Below are positions 34,979-43,305 of a stretch of DNA of 64,000 nt, piece by piece. Source of the DNA: Poriferisodalis sp963663635 (GTDB lineage: Bacteria > Actinomycetota > Acidimicrobiia > Acidimicrobiales > Poriferisodalaceae); assembly GCA_963663635.2 (NCBI GenBank), contig CAXXMY010000011.1:682001-746000 (forward strand), read 5' to 3'. The position numbers and the translations under genes were made by a program. Numbering within the stretch: the first letter of the stretch is position 1; every line of letters begins with the position of its first letter. The notes beneath the pieces were generated by a model. That model ran no database searches. It worked only from the letters and a program-made list of their open reading frames with translations, and had not been told where the DNA came from.

Positions 34979-37114
34979 GTGAATTCACCGCTGACGCTGC
35001 GCGAGCTGGACGAGATCGACGTTTCGCGCCTCAACGGCGTGGGACCGCAGCGACGCGCAGCGCTTGCCGACGTCGACGTCGAGACGGTGTTCGATCTGCT
35101 CACCTACTACCCCCGCCGGTACGTGGACCGCACGGCGCAGGCCCCGATCAGCGAAGCGGCCGTCGGTGCCGAGATCACTGTCGTCGCCGAAGTGCTGTCG
35201 GTGTCCAGCCGTCGGATGCGTGGGGGCCGTCCGCTTGTCACCGCCGAGGTCGGCGATTCCAGCGGATCGATGAGTGCGGTGTTCTTCAACCAAGCGTGGC
35301 GTGAACGTCAGCTGGCCGAGGGTCTCACGGTGGCCATGTTCGGCAAGGTCGACAGCTACCGAGGACGCAAGAAGATGACCAATCCGGTCGTCGACCTGCT
35401 GGGCGACCGCACCGGCAAGATCGTTCCGGTCTACCGCCAGTCGGAAACGGCAGGCATCGCCACCTGGGACATCGCCAGCTGGGTGGCAGAAGCGCAGCGT
35501 CGCTGTGCTCCCCGTGGCATAGCGGACCCGTTGCCGACTGACGTCCGGAAGCGCTTGGGGCTCGTCAGACGGGCACAGGCTTTCGCCGACATCCACGAGC
35601 CCCCCTCGATGGCTGCGCGAGGCGCCGCCCGCAACCGGCTCGTGTTCGACGAGCTGCTGCGGGTGCAACTGGTGTTGCGAGGCCAGCGCCTTGCTCGCGA
35701 AGCCCACGAACTCGGCATCGCGCACGAGCCGCGCGGGCGCCTCGTTGACTCGTTCGGCGAGCGCATGCCGTTCGGCCTGACCGATGCCCAGCAACGAGTA
35801 ATCGCCGACATCGACGCTGATGTCGGCGAGATGCGCCCGATGCACCGCCTGCTGCAGGGTGATGTCGGCTCGGGCAAGACGTTGGTTGCGCTGCACGGAC
35901 TCTTGGTCGCCGTGCAGAACGGTCACCAAGGAGCGCTCATGGTACCCACCGAGGTGCTGGCTGAACAGCACTACTTGGCAGTGCGCAACCTGCTTGGGGG
36001 GCTTGAAGTGCCCGACCCGTCGCGGCTGGGAGGCAGCAAGCCGCTGACCCTGCGACTGCTGAGCGGCGCCCTCTCGGCCCAACAGCGCCGCGAGGTGCTG
36101 GCGGAGATCGTGAACGGCGCAGCAGACATCGTCGTGGGCACCCACGCCCTGCTGGAGGAGTCGGTGGAGTTCAACTCGCTCAGCGTGGTCGTTGTCGACG
36201 AGCAGCATCGATTCGGAGTCGCCCAGCGCGCCCGGCTACGCGAACACGGTCGCTCCGACGGACGGATGCCGCACCTGCTGGTCATGACCGCGACGCCGAT
36301 ACCGCGCACCGCTGCCATGACCGTGTACGGCGACCTCGACGTATCCGTGCTCGACGAGCTGCCGCCGGGTCGGACGCCGACCGCGACCGAGTGGGTACGC
36401 GGGCCGCTGGCCGCTGAGGCGATGTGGTCCGAACTGCGTGCCGAGATCGAATCCGGCCGCCAGGCGTACGTGGTGTGCCCGCTCATCGCCGAAAGCGAGA
36501 GCCTCGACGCTCGCTCCGCCGAGCAGATGCACGACGAGCTGGCCGCAGGAGCCCTGGCGGGCATGCGCGTCGGCCTGCTGCATGGGCGGCTGGCCTCGGC
36601 TGCCAAGGAAGACACGATGAAGCGCTTCCGAGCGGGAGCCCTCGACGCGCTGGTGGCGACCACGGTCATCGAAGTCGGCATCGATGTGCCCAACGCGACG
36701 ATGATGGTGGTGCTGTCAGCGGACCGCTTCGGCATCGCACAGCTGCACCAGCTGCGAGGCCGCGTCGGTCGTAGCAGCTACGCCTCCCGCTGCTTCCTGG
36801 TGAGCGACGAGGACCCCACGCCGATCGCCGAGGAGCGGCTGGCCGCTTTGGAGGCCTCGACCGACGGTTTCGAGCTCGCCGAGCGAGATCTCGAGCTGCG
36901 AGGCGAAGGCACGCTGTTCGACGAGCGACAGTCGGGCCGCAGCGACTTGAAGCTGGCGTCGCTGGCCCGCGACCTCAAATGGGTCCAGGCGGCCCGGGAC
37001 GTCGCCATGGACCTCGTCGAATCCGACGGCGATCTGGCTGCATTTCCTGCTCTCGCCGACGAGATCGATTGGTTTGCGAGCTGCCGAGACCCTGACTTCC
37101 TGCAGCGGAGCTAG
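34979..37114 (+). CDS. recG: ATP-dependent DNA helicase RecG
   Basis: RecG reverses stalled forks and branch-migrates Holliday junctions. The 711-aa protein has the wedge OB-fold domain at the N-terminus (LNGVGPQRRAALADVDV, PRRYVDRT), the helicase motifs GDVGSGKTLVA, MVPTEVLAEQHY, VVVDEQHRFGVAQRARL, MTATPIPRT and the C-terminal TRG-type region FGIAQLHQLRGRVGRS. A GTG at 34979 gives the usual length; longer in-frame starts at 34943 or 34826 overlap the DAK gene's end. The stop overlaps that of the convergent rsmD gene. Confidence 0.93.
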   Translation: MNSPLTLRELDEIDVSRLNGVGPQRRAALADVDVETVFDLLTYYPRRYVDRTAQAPISEAAVGAEITVVAEVLSVSSRRMRGGRPLVTAEVGDSSGSMSAVFFNQAWRERQLAEGLTVAMFGKVDSYRGRKKMTNPVVDLLGDRTGKIVPVYRQSETAGIATWDIASWVAEAQRRCAPRGIADPLPTDVRKRLGLVRRAQAFADIHEPPSMAARGAARNRLVFDELLRVQLVLRGQRLAREAHELGIAHEPRGRLVDSFGERMPFGLTDAQQRVIADIDADVGEMRPMHRLLQGDVGSGKTLVALHGLLVAVQNGHQGALMVPTEVLAEQHYLAVRNLLGGLEVPDPSRLGGSKPLTLRLLSGALSAQQRREVLAEIVNGAADIVVGTHALLEESVEFNSLSVVVVDEQHRFGVAQRARLREHGRSDGRMPHLLVMTATPIPRTAAMTVYGDLDVSVLDELPPGRTPTATEWVRGPLAAEAMWSELRAEIESGRQAYVVCPLIAESESLDARSAEQMHDELAAGALAGMRVGLLHGRLASAAKEDTMKRFRAGALDALVATTVIEVGIDVPNATMMVVLSADRFGIAQLHQLRGRVGRSSYASRCFLVSDEDPTPIAEERLAALEASTDGFELAERDLELRGEGTLFDERQSGRSDLKLASLARDLKWVQAARDVAMDLVESDGDLAAFPALADEIDWFASCRDPDFLQRS

Positions 37115-37665
37115 CGGTCTCGTCGCACGTCGTCGCGCAGCAACTCGTCGCGCATCAACAGTGTGACGACGGGAGTGCCATACCGCCGAACCCGGTACGT
37201 CTGCCAGTGGGGCCCGGTGATTTCACGGTCCGATTCGCAGACGATCACCTCGGCGTCCACTGCTTTCAGCAGCTCGGTCCAGCCATCGAACAGGTACGGC
37301 GGATCTGCGAACACGACGTCGAACCGCGCGCCACCAGCGCCGCCGTCACCCATCAGGAACCGAATCGCGTCCGAGCGCACGACTGTGGCGTGCCCGGCGA
37401 CGCCGAGCTTGGCGAGGTTCGTCGAGATGGTTTCGTGCGCAGACGAATCCGAGTCGACGAATGTCGCATGTGTCGCACCGCGTGAGAGCGCCTCAATGCC
37501 GAGAGCGCCAGTCCCAGCAAATAGATCCAGCACCGTGGCGCCCTCAGGCAATTGCATGCTCGCCAGCATGTTGAAGATGGCCTCACGGGCGCGATCCGAT
37601 GTCGGCCGGATGCCGTGGGCGGCCGCGAGCCGACGCCCGCCCAGTGCTCCGCCGACCACCCGCAT
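37111..37665 (-). CDS. rsmD: 16S rRNA (guanine966-N2)-methyltransferase
   Basis: RsmD methylates G966 of 16S rRNA in the small subunit. The 184-aa SAM-dependent methyltransferase has the expected N-terminus MRVVGGALGGRRL, the start GIRPTSDRAREAIFNML, the SAM site VLDLFAGTGALGIEALSRGA and the catalytic motif FADPPYL. The ATG at 37665 fits the family; an upstream in-frame start at 37761 adds 32 unrelated residues. It converges with recG and diverges from a small zinc-motif gene. Confidence 0.92.
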   Translation of the reverse strand: MRVVGGALGGRRLAAAHGIRPTSDRAREAIFNMLASMQLPEGATVLDLFAGTGALGIEALSRGATHATFVDSDSSAHETISTNLAKLGVAGHATVVRSDAIRFLMGDGGAGGARFDVVFADPPYLFDGWTELLKAVDAEVIVCESDREITGPHWQTYRVRRYGTPVVTLLMRDELLRDDVRRDR

Positions 37666-37699
37666 GGCGTCACCGTAGGCCCAGTGCGACACTGGGTCC

Positions 37700-37909
37700 G
37701 TGTCCAACACGCCCCAGGAACGCCGTGACCCCGGTTCTGTGGACGCTCCCGCCGAGATCATCTGCGTGGACTGCGGTGGACGTTGTGGCCTCCTCAGCTT
37801 TCCTGAGCCGGATTGGGGCTTCAGCGCCGGCGATGTCGTTGCCTACCGCTGCGGTGACTGCGGTGACCGCTGGGACATTGTCCTCGAGGACTCGGACTCG
37901 ACCGAATAG
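37700..37909 (+). CDS. Small zinc-ribbon-like protein
   Basis: The 69-aa protein contains CVDCGGRCG near residues 22-30 and CGDCGDRWDI near 51-60. The two CxxC pairs would suit a zinc ribbon. N- and C-terminal ends are acidic. The GTG at 37700 is 34 nt from the rsmD start, so the pair is divergent with a short shared promoter. It precedes coaD by 108 nt. No named family recognised; function unknown. Confidence 0.6.
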   Translation: MSNTPQERRDPGSVDAPAEIICVDCGGRCGLLSFPEPDWGFSAGDVVAYRCGDCGDRWDIVLEDSDSTE

Positions 37910-38017
37910 CGCCGATCGCCGCACTGTTGCGGCGTTCGTGAGGGTCCCTCGATTCGCCGCGCGGGCGCGGTACGGTCGCCGCGCTGGACGCGGCTCGATC
38001 TGGAGGGGCCTTTCTCG

Positions 38018-38509
38018 GTGGTCATGGCGATGTATCCAGGCTCGTTCGATCCTGTTCACAACGGGCATCTCGATGTGATTGGCGCTGCATCGCGGATGTT
38101 CGACAGCGTCGTCGTCGCGGCGATGCGCAACCCTTCGAAGTCGACACCGATGTTCACCGACGATGAGCGAGTCGCAATGATCGAGGAGTCCAGCGCGCAG
38201 TTCGGCAATGTTTCAGTCGTCGAGTTCGGCGAGCTGGTTGTCGACCTGGCGCAGCGGCTGGGTGCAGACATCATCGTGAAGGGGCTCCGCAGCCAGACCG
38301 ACTTCGAGACCGAGCTGCGGATGGCGCACATGAACCGCTCCGTTACCGGCATCGAAACGGTCTTTGTGCCGCCCCGGTCTGAACATCTTTTCATCGCTTC
38401 GAATTTCATCCGCGAGATCACGAAGTTCGGTGGTGATTGTTCCCACCTCGTTCCTCCCCCCGTGGCGGAACGGCTGACCGCACGCACATCTGGGGAGCGC
38501 AGCGCATGA
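38018..38509 (+). CDS. coaD: Phosphopantetheine adenylyltransferase
   Basis: CoaD catalyses the penultimate step in CoA synthesis, adenylylating 4'-phosphopantetheine. The 163-aa protein has the nucleotidyltransferase HxGH motif HNGH at residues 14-17 in YPGSFDPVHNGH, KGLRSQTDFETE and the C-terminal FIASNFIREI that takes the place of the usual ISSTxVR. The GTG at 38018 fits GGAGG at 38002-38006; the ATGs at 38024 and 38030 are close alternatives. Its TGA overlaps the start of the coiled-coil gene (ATGA), so the two are coupled. Together with coaA at 4 kb, it covers both ends of the CoA pathway. Confidence 0.95.
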   Translation: MVMAMYPGSFDPVHNGHLDVIGAASRMFDSVVVAAMRNPSKSTPMFTDDERVAMIEESSAQFGNVSVVEFGELVVDLAQRLGADIIVKGLRSQTDFETELRMAHMNRSVTGIETVFVPPRSEHLFIASNFIREITKFGGDCSHLVPPPVAERLTARTSGERSA

Positions 38510-39234
38510 GCACGTCGGATTCTGACCTCCAAGCTCCTTTGCAGCCTCACCAACCGCAGCTGTACCCGCCGCTCGGCGCGCACGTCGCGCCGACCGAAGA
38601 ACATTCTCACGAGGTCGTGGCCCCGCCGATGGGGGGCGGGGCAAGGACGATGGCGCCTCGTGCGCCCTCGGTCACCGCGGAAGAGTTCATCCGAGAGGCA
38701 ATGGACATCATCGGCACGGCCCGGCCCATGCCGTTGTCGACGTCGGTGATGATCAACCGCGACGAGGTCATGACGCTGCTCGAGTCGGCGCTTGCCGCGG
38801 TGCCCGACGAGACGCGTCAGGCCCGCTGGCTGCTGCGCGAGCGTGATGAAGTGCTGGCTCAGGCACGCGTCGACGCCAACCTCGTCATCGACGAGGCGCG
38901 CGGCCGAGTCGCCCAGATGGTCCAGCGCACCGAGGTGGTGCGCAGCGCCGAACGCCGTGCGCGCCAATTGCTCGATGATGCCCAGATCCAGACGCGCCGG
39001 CGCCGCCACGAAGTCGACGAGTACTGCGAGCGCCAGCTAGCGCAGTTCGCGAGCGCGGTCGATCAGGTCCAAATTGCCGTGCAGGCAGCGCGGCGCAAGC
39101 TGGGCAAGCGTGTCGCTACGCCAATCGCTCCGACGTCGCCGGGCGCCTCGACCGCTCGAATGCGAGCCCCGTCCGCAACGGACGACGCTGATCAGCACAC
39201 GCATCCCCTGGTGTTCGACCAGGATCAGACGTGA
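38506..39234 (+). CDS. DivIVA/SepIVA-like coiled-coil protein
   Basis: The 242-aa protein has a Pro-rich N-terminus (1-60), then a long predicted coiled coil (about 105-215) rich in Arg, Glu and Ala (RARQLLDDAQIQTRRRR), and a short acidic tail. The gene order coaD - this gene - yceD - rpmF - rnc resembles the mycobacterial neighbourhood of SepIVA (Rv2927c), a DivIVA-like septation factor. The resemblance is by position and coiled-coil content, and orthology is inference. Alternative annotations as an ATP synthase b-subunit-like protein would reflect only the coiled coil. It overlaps coaD by 4 nt and yceD by 4 nt. Confidence 0.65.
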   Translation: MSTSDSDLQAPLQPHQPQLYPPLGAHVAPTEEHSHEVVAPPMGGGARTMAPRAPSVTAEEFIREAMDIIGTARPMPLSTSVMINRDEVMTLLESALAAVPDETRQARWLLRERDEVLAQARVDANLVIDEARGRVAQMVQRTEVVRSAERRARQLLDDAQIQTRRRRHEVDEYCERQLAQFASAVDQVQIAVQAARRKLGKRVATPIAPTSPGASTARMRAPSATDDADQHTHPLVFDQDQT

Positions 39235-39821
39235 CCCGCGGGGACCGGCGGCGGTCCCTGTCCGTGCCGGTGCGCCTGATCGGCGACGGGCCCTTCGAGT
39301 GGTCCGCAGTTGTGCCCTCGTCCGACCTGACGCCTGATTGCCACCCGAATTCGCTGCGCATTGCGGACGTCGAGGTGCCGTCGGGCACCGACATCTGTGT
39401 CGACGTGACCCTCGAGCGAACGAGCGGCGGGCTGTCGGTGGTAGGTGAGGTTGCTGCGGCCTGGCAAGGGCCCTGTGCGCGCTGCTGGATCACTCTTGAC
39501 GGCGAGGTCCGAGCCGAAGTGCGGGAGGTGTTCACTGCGGCGCCGATCGAGGGCGAGCAGTACTTGCTGGGCCCCGAGAGCGTGAACCTGGTGCCCATGG
39601 TGCGCGAGGCGGTCCTGCTGGAGCTGCCGATCGAGGCGGTGCCGTGCCCACATGGGAAGCATTGCCCCAACCTGCCCGAGGAGTTGGTGCAATCAGCCGA
39701 TGAGCCCCCCCAGAGCTCGTCAGAACCTGCCGATCCTCGCTGGGCAGCACTCGACGTCTTGCGCGACCGGAGCTCGTCCGAGCGGCCTCGGGCCGTCGGC
39801 TCGCCAGAACGCTCTCGGTAG
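39231..39821 (+). CDS. yceD: YceD/DUF177 family protein
   Basis: YceD proteins are encoded before rpmF in most bacteria and are involved in 23S rRNA homeostasis in some. The 196-aa protein has CARCW near residue 83 and a second Cys-containing segment CPHGKHCPN near 143, matching the family's two partially conserved Cys motifs. It starts with GTG overlapping the coiled-coil gene's TGA. A Ser/Arg-rich C-terminal tail of about 40 residues extends beyond the domain. rpmF follows after 84 nt. Confidence 0.85.
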   Translation: MTRGDRRRSLSVPVRLIGDGPFEWSAVVPSSDLTPDCHPNSLRIADVEVPSGTDICVDVTLERTSGGLSVVGEVAAAWQGPCARCWITLDGEVRAEVREVFTAAPIEGEQYLLGPESVNLVPMVREAVLLELPIEAVPCPHGKHCPNLPEELVQSADEPPQSSSEPADPRWAALDVLRDRSSSERPRAVGSPERSR

Positions 39822-39905
39822 GCTGTGCCGCTCGCGGTTCCGTGGCGGCCCCTATCTTTGCCGCCCGGGTGACGGAGTCGCCGTCATCGCTCGAGGAGTC
39901 CAGCT

Positions 39906-40085
39906 GTGGCAGTCCCAAAGAAGAAGACGTCGAAGAGCAAAACGCGCTCGCGGCGTGCCGCAGCCTGGCGGCTCGCTGAAGCACCGCGCAGCGTGTGCCC
40001 ACGCTGCAATTCGGCCAAGCTGCCGCATCGCGTCTGCGGCCAATGCGGCTGGTACGCCGGCCGCCAGGCGCTCGACATCGCCTGA
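39906..40085 (+). CDS. rpmF: 50S ribosomal protein L32
   Basis: L32 is a small protein of the large subunit. This 59-codon frame starts with GTG and reads VAVPKKKTSKSKTRSRRAA at the N-terminus, the standard L32 start, and continues with two zinc-binding pairs CPRC (31-34) and CGQC (44-47), ending ALDIA. It retains all four cysteines, the C+ form. The gene lies between yceD and plsX, the canonical order. The frame is short and easily missed but is unmistakable. Confidence 0.95.
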   Translation: MAVPKKKTSKSKTRSRRAAAWRLAEAPRSVCPRCNSAKLPHRVCGQCGWYAGRQALDIA

Positions 40086-40102
40086 GATTCGAAACAGCGC
40101 TC

Positions 40103-41095
40103 GTGGCCAAGCCCATCGCCGTCGACGCCATGGGCGGGGACGATGCGCCCAAGGCTGTCGTTGAGGGCGCGCTCGAAGCCATCAGCGAAGGGCTCGAGGT
40201 GGTGCTCGTGGGGCGCCCCGACGAGATCGCGGCTGCGGGCGGCGCGTCCCTCGACGTGATTGAGGCCAGCGAGGTCATCGACATGTCCGAGGAGCCGGGT
40301 CGTGCGGTTCGGACCAAGAAGGACTCGTCGATTTCTCGTGCGATCAACGCTGTGCGCGACGGCCAGGCATCCGCCGCTGTGAGTGCAGGCAACACCGGTG
40401 CGATGGCCGCGGCGGCGCTGCTCCGGCTCCGCCGGCTGCCGGGTGTCGCGCGACCGGCGATCGCGGCGGCACTTCCGGTGCCCGGGACCACTCCCCGGGT
40501 GCTGCTCGACTCGGGAGCGATGGCCGACTGCAACGCTGCGTGGCTGCACCAATTCGCCCGGATGGGCTCGGTGTACGCCCGCACGCGCTTCGGCGTCGAG
40601 CGGCCCAGCATCGGGCTGCTGTCGATCGGCGAAGAGCCCGAAAAGGGCAGTGCGCTGGTCAAAGAAACCCACAAGCTGCTCGTGGCCGACCCCGAGATCA
40701 ACTTCTTCGGCAACATCGAAGGCCGTGACCTCCTCGACGGTCCCGTCGACGTGATTGTGACCGACGGCTTCACCGGCAATGTCGTTCTGAAGTCGCTTGA
40801 AGGGACGGCATCGTTCTTCGTGCGCCTGATTCTGGACCGGCTCTCGAACGGAGGCCCCGCCGGTGCGGAAGCCTTGCGCATACTGGCCCCGCTGGCGGAC
40901 GAGCTCAGTCCCGACAGCGTCGGAGGGGCCATGTTGCTTGGCGTTCAAGGGGTTTGCATCATCGCTCACGGCGCTTCCAGCCCACGGGCCATCTCCAGCG
41001 CCATTCGTGTCGCGCACCGCATGGTCGAAGCCGATCTGGTTGGCGAACTGTCCGCCGTGAGCCTGCCGTCGCGCCCGGGCCCGAGCGGCCCGTGA
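40103..41095 (+). CDS. plsX: Phosphate acyltransferase PlsX
   Basis: PlsX makes acyl-phosphate from acyl-ACP for phospholipid synthesis. The 330-aa protein has the family features AVDAMGGDDAPKAVVEG, SAGNTGAMAAAAL, LLDSGAMADC, GLLSIGEEPEKG and TDGFTGNVVLKS. A GTG at 40103 gives the standard N-terminus. The last six or so codons (SRPGPSGP, then TGA) lie within the first unit of the 45-bp repeat array, so the C-terminus has been replaced or extended by repeat sequence. acpP, the acyl carrier gene, follows the array. Confidence 0.93.
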   Translation: MAKPIAVDAMGGDDAPKAVVEGALEAISEGLEVVLVGRPDEIAAAGGASLDVIEASEVIDMSEEPGRAVRTKKDSSISRAINAVRDGQASAAVSAGNTGAMAAAALLRLRRLPGVARPAIAAALPVPGTTPRVLLDSGAMADCNAAWLHQFARMGSVYARTRFGVERPSIGLLSIGEEPEKGSALVKETHKLLVADPEINFFGNIEGRDLLDGPVDVIVTDGFTGNVVLKSLEGTASFFVRLILDRLSNGGPAGAEALRILAPLADELSPDSVGGAMLLGVQGVCIIAHGASSPRAISSAIRVAHRMVEADLVGELSAVSLPSRPGPSGP

Positions 41096-41280
41096 GCGCA
41101 GCGAACGAGAGCGGGTGACGTGGGCCCGAGCGGCCCGTGAGCGCAGCGAACGAGAGCGGGTGACGTGGGCCCGAGCGGCCCGTGAGCGCAGCGAACGAGA
41201 GCGGGTGACGTGGGCCCGAGCGGCCCGTGAGCGCAGCGAACGAGAGCGGGTGACGTGGGCCCGAGCGGCCCGTGAGCGCA
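41077..41280 (+). repeat. 45-bp tandem array of the interspersed element core
   Basis: Four near-identical 45-bp units start at 41077, 41122, 41167 and 41212, with a partial fifth at 41257-41280. Each carries GGGCCCGAGCGGCCCGTGAG, GCAGCGAACGAGAG and GGGTGACGT. The core is the same as that of the single copies at 11.4 and 25.2 kb. The array ends at CCCTTTTT, a short T-run. The plsX stop lies in unit 1, and acpP starts 95 nt downstream. Confidence 0.95.
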
Positions 41281-41374
41281 CCCTTTTTCCAATGTCTCTC
41301 CTGATGGGCACCGCTAGGCTGACTCGGATCGACGCCGCGGTGGCGTCGGATTGCCGAACTCGGCAGGAGACGCC

Positions 41375-41665
41375 GTGCCCGCCGAAACCCATGTGCGCCA
41401 GAATCCGCCCGAGCGCGATGAGGTCTTCGACCTCATCCGCAACCAGCTCGCCGACATTCTCGAACTTGAGCCCTCCCAGGTCGCGGAGTCAGCGTCGTTC
41501 GTGGACGATCTCGGCGCGGACTCGCTGGCACTGATCGAACTGGTCGAAGGCCTCGAAGAAGAGCTTTCGGATCGGACGGTCGGCTTCCGCATTGAGGACG
41601 AGGATCTGGAAGATCTCAAGACCGTGCGCGACGCCATCGACTACGTGATGGCACGCGTCGGCTGA
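41375..41665 (+). CDS. acpP: Acyl carrier protein
   Basis: The 96-aa protein carries acyl chains on a 4'-phosphopantetheine arm. The attachment Ser50 is in GADSLALIELV, slightly different from the usual DSLD/DSLT but with all other ACP features: FDLIRNQLADILELEP (helix 1), FVDDLGADS, and EELSDRTVGFRIEDEDLEDLKT split over two helices. The GTG start at 41375 has AGGAGA 5 nt upstream. Acyl-ACP is the substrate of PlsX, encoded just before. rnc follows 1 nt after the stop. Confidence 0.92.
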   Translation: MPAETHVRQNPPERDEVFDLIRNQLADILELEPSQVAESASFVDDLGADSLALIELVEGLEEELSDRTVGFRIEDEDLEDLKTVRDAIDYVMARVG

Positions 41666-41666
41666 C

Positions 41667-42401
41667 GTGGACGACGCTGTCGCAGAACGCGAGAGCCTTT
41701 CCAAACGCGTGGGACATCGCTTTGCCGATCCCGAACTGCTGACCGAAGCCCTCTCACATCGCAGCTGGTGCCACGAGCACGGCGGTATTCCCAATGAACG
41801 CCTGGAGTTCCTCGGTGACGCAGTGCTCGGTCTGTGCGTCTGCGATCACGCGATGCGGAACTGGCCAGACCTGCGTCCTGGCGAGTTGAGTGCCGTGCGT
41901 GCTGCGGTCGTCAATGCGGAGAGCTTGGCCGAAGCGGCCCGGGACTGCGGGCTTGGGGCAGCGCTTCTGCTCGGACGCGGCGAGACCGGCACGGGCGGAG
42001 CCGACAAGGCCTCGATCTTGGCCGACGCGTTCGAAGCGGTTCTGGGCGCGGTGTATCTCGACGCAGGACTTGATGCCGCCCGCCGCGTCGTCGACCGATT
42101 GCTCGGCCCGCTGATCACCCTCGAGGCCGCGCAGCCCGGCGCCGGAGAGGCCAAGACGCGACTGCAGGAACTCGTCGCGCGCCAATTCACCGCCGAGCCT
42201 TCCTACCGAGTGTCCAGCTCAGGTCCCGCGCACCGACCGAGCTTTGTCGCTGAGGCGCTCTTAGGTTTAGAGATCTGGGGCCGCGGCGAGGGCTCATCCA
42301 AGCGCCTTGCCGAGCGACACGCCGCTGAGGCGGCGTATGCACGCATGATCGAGACGAAGACCCAGCAACAATCCGTTCCCGAGGAGCCTGCACATGGCTG
42401 A
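41667..42401 (+). CDS. rnc: Ribonuclease III
   Basis: RNase III cuts double-stranded RNA, including rRNA precursors. The 244-aa protein has the signature NERLEFLGDAVL at residues 43-54 with catalytic Glu47 and Asp51, and a second acidic pair in ADAFEAVLGAVYLD near residue 118. A C-terminal dsRBD (about 160-235) ends with SSKRLAERHAAEAAY. GTG start, 1 nt after acpP; the 3' end overlaps the Fpg-like gene by 8 nt. The order acpP-rnc-fpg-smc-ftsY is conserved. Confidence 0.95.
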   Translation: MDDAVAERESLSKRVGHRFADPELLTEALSHRSWCHEHGGIPNERLEFLGDAVLGLCVCDHAMRNWPDLRPGELSAVRAAVVNAESLAEAARDCGLGAALLLGRGETGTGGADKASILADAFEAVLGAVYLDAGLDAARRVVDRLLGPLITLEAAQPGAGEAKTRLQELVARQFTAEPSYRVSSSGPAHRPSFVAEALLGLEIWGRGEGSSKRLAERHAAEAAYARMIETKTQQQSVPEEPAHG

Positions 42402-43224
42402 GCTGCCAGAGATCGAGATCGCCAGGCGCGACCTCGACAAGGAGATCACTGGGCGTCGCATCAAGATGGTCGACGTCCCCGGCACGAAGAAGACGCTGCC
42501 GGCGATGCGGTCAAAGCAACAGTTCGCTGACCTGTTGGTGGGCAAGAAGATCGAGTCGGTGGCGCGCGACGGCACGCTCCTGCTGTTCGACCTGGGCAAT
42601 GACGAGGTGATGGTGGTTCACCTGGGCGCCACAGGCTCGTTCCGCCGGGCCACGGCCCGCACTCCGGCGATCGAGCACACCAAGGTCGTGCTCGGCTTCA
42701 CCGCCGGAGGCCAGCTGCGGGTCCTCGACTCGGGTTCCGAGGTGACGGTGCGCGTTATCGCGAAATCCCGCTACCTGAAGCTGTATCCCCAACAGGCCGA
42801 CCTGGGGTTCGACCCCGTCGACATGCCGATGCCGTGGACTGACTTCGCCCTCATGCTCAAGGCACGCTCCGCCAATATTCGCGACCTGTTGATAGACATG
42901 TCGTTTGTCGTCGGACTTGGTCCGATGTACTCCGACGAGGTGCTGCACGCGGCGCGGCTTGGGCACCAGCGCATGGCACGAGAGCTGAACACCCAGGAGA
43001 TTCGTCGGTTGTACCGCGCCATCGTCGAGACGATCCACAACTCGATCAAGTATCGGGGGGCCTCACTTGACGGCTATCTCGATGTCTTCGGCAAGGCCGG
43101 CGGCTTTGATTCGTACCTTGAGGTGTATGGGCGCGGCGGAGAACGCTGTCGCAACGGGCGAGGCGATGTGCTCACGGCCGTCATCCGTGGCGTGGCTCAT
43201 CACTACTGCGACTATCAGGTGTAA
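42394..43224 (+). CDS. Fpg/Nei-family protein lacking catalytic Pro2 and zinc-finger cysteines
   Basis: The 276-aa protein aligns along its length with formamidopyrimidine-DNA glycosylase. However, it starts MAELPEIE rather than MPELPE, so the N-terminal proline nucleophile is Ala. The usual catalytic lysine near residue 57 (RAK region) reads ARDGT, with no Lys. The C-terminal zinc finger keeps only two of four cysteines (ERCRNGRG and HHYCDYQV). Glu3 and the H2TH region (GLGPMYSDEVLHAARL) are retained. It is probably not an active base-excision glycosylase by the known mechanism and may only bind DNA. It lies exactly where mutM is usually found, between rnc and smc. Confidence 0.85.
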   Translation: MAELPEIEIARRDLDKEITGRRIKMVDVPGTKKTLPAMRSKQQFADLLVGKKIESVARDGTLLLFDLGNDEVMVVHLGATGSFRRATARTPAIEHTKVVLGFTAGGQLRVLDSGSEVTVRVIAKSRYLKLYPQQADLGFDPVDMPMPWTDFALMLKARSANIRDLLIDMSFVVGLGPMYSDEVLHAARLGHQRMARELNTQEIRRLYRAIVETIHNSIKYRGASLDGYLDVFGKAGGFDSYLEVYGRGGERCRNGRGDVLTAVIRGVAHHYCDYQV

Positions 43225-43305
43225 TCGATCAAGCTTTCGACATTCCCGCTGCTGTATCAATTGAGTCGCTCCCGCCGTTGCTTCGATTGACCTGCTGACG
43301 CCCTC

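Noticed and set aside
33628..36208. Long minus-strand frames across the DAK-domain gene and recG
   Set aside because: They are mirror frames of strongly conserved genes and have shadow-like composition.
41077..41280. CRISPR array
   Set aside because: The units are directly tandem at 45 bp without unique spacers, and no cas genes are present.
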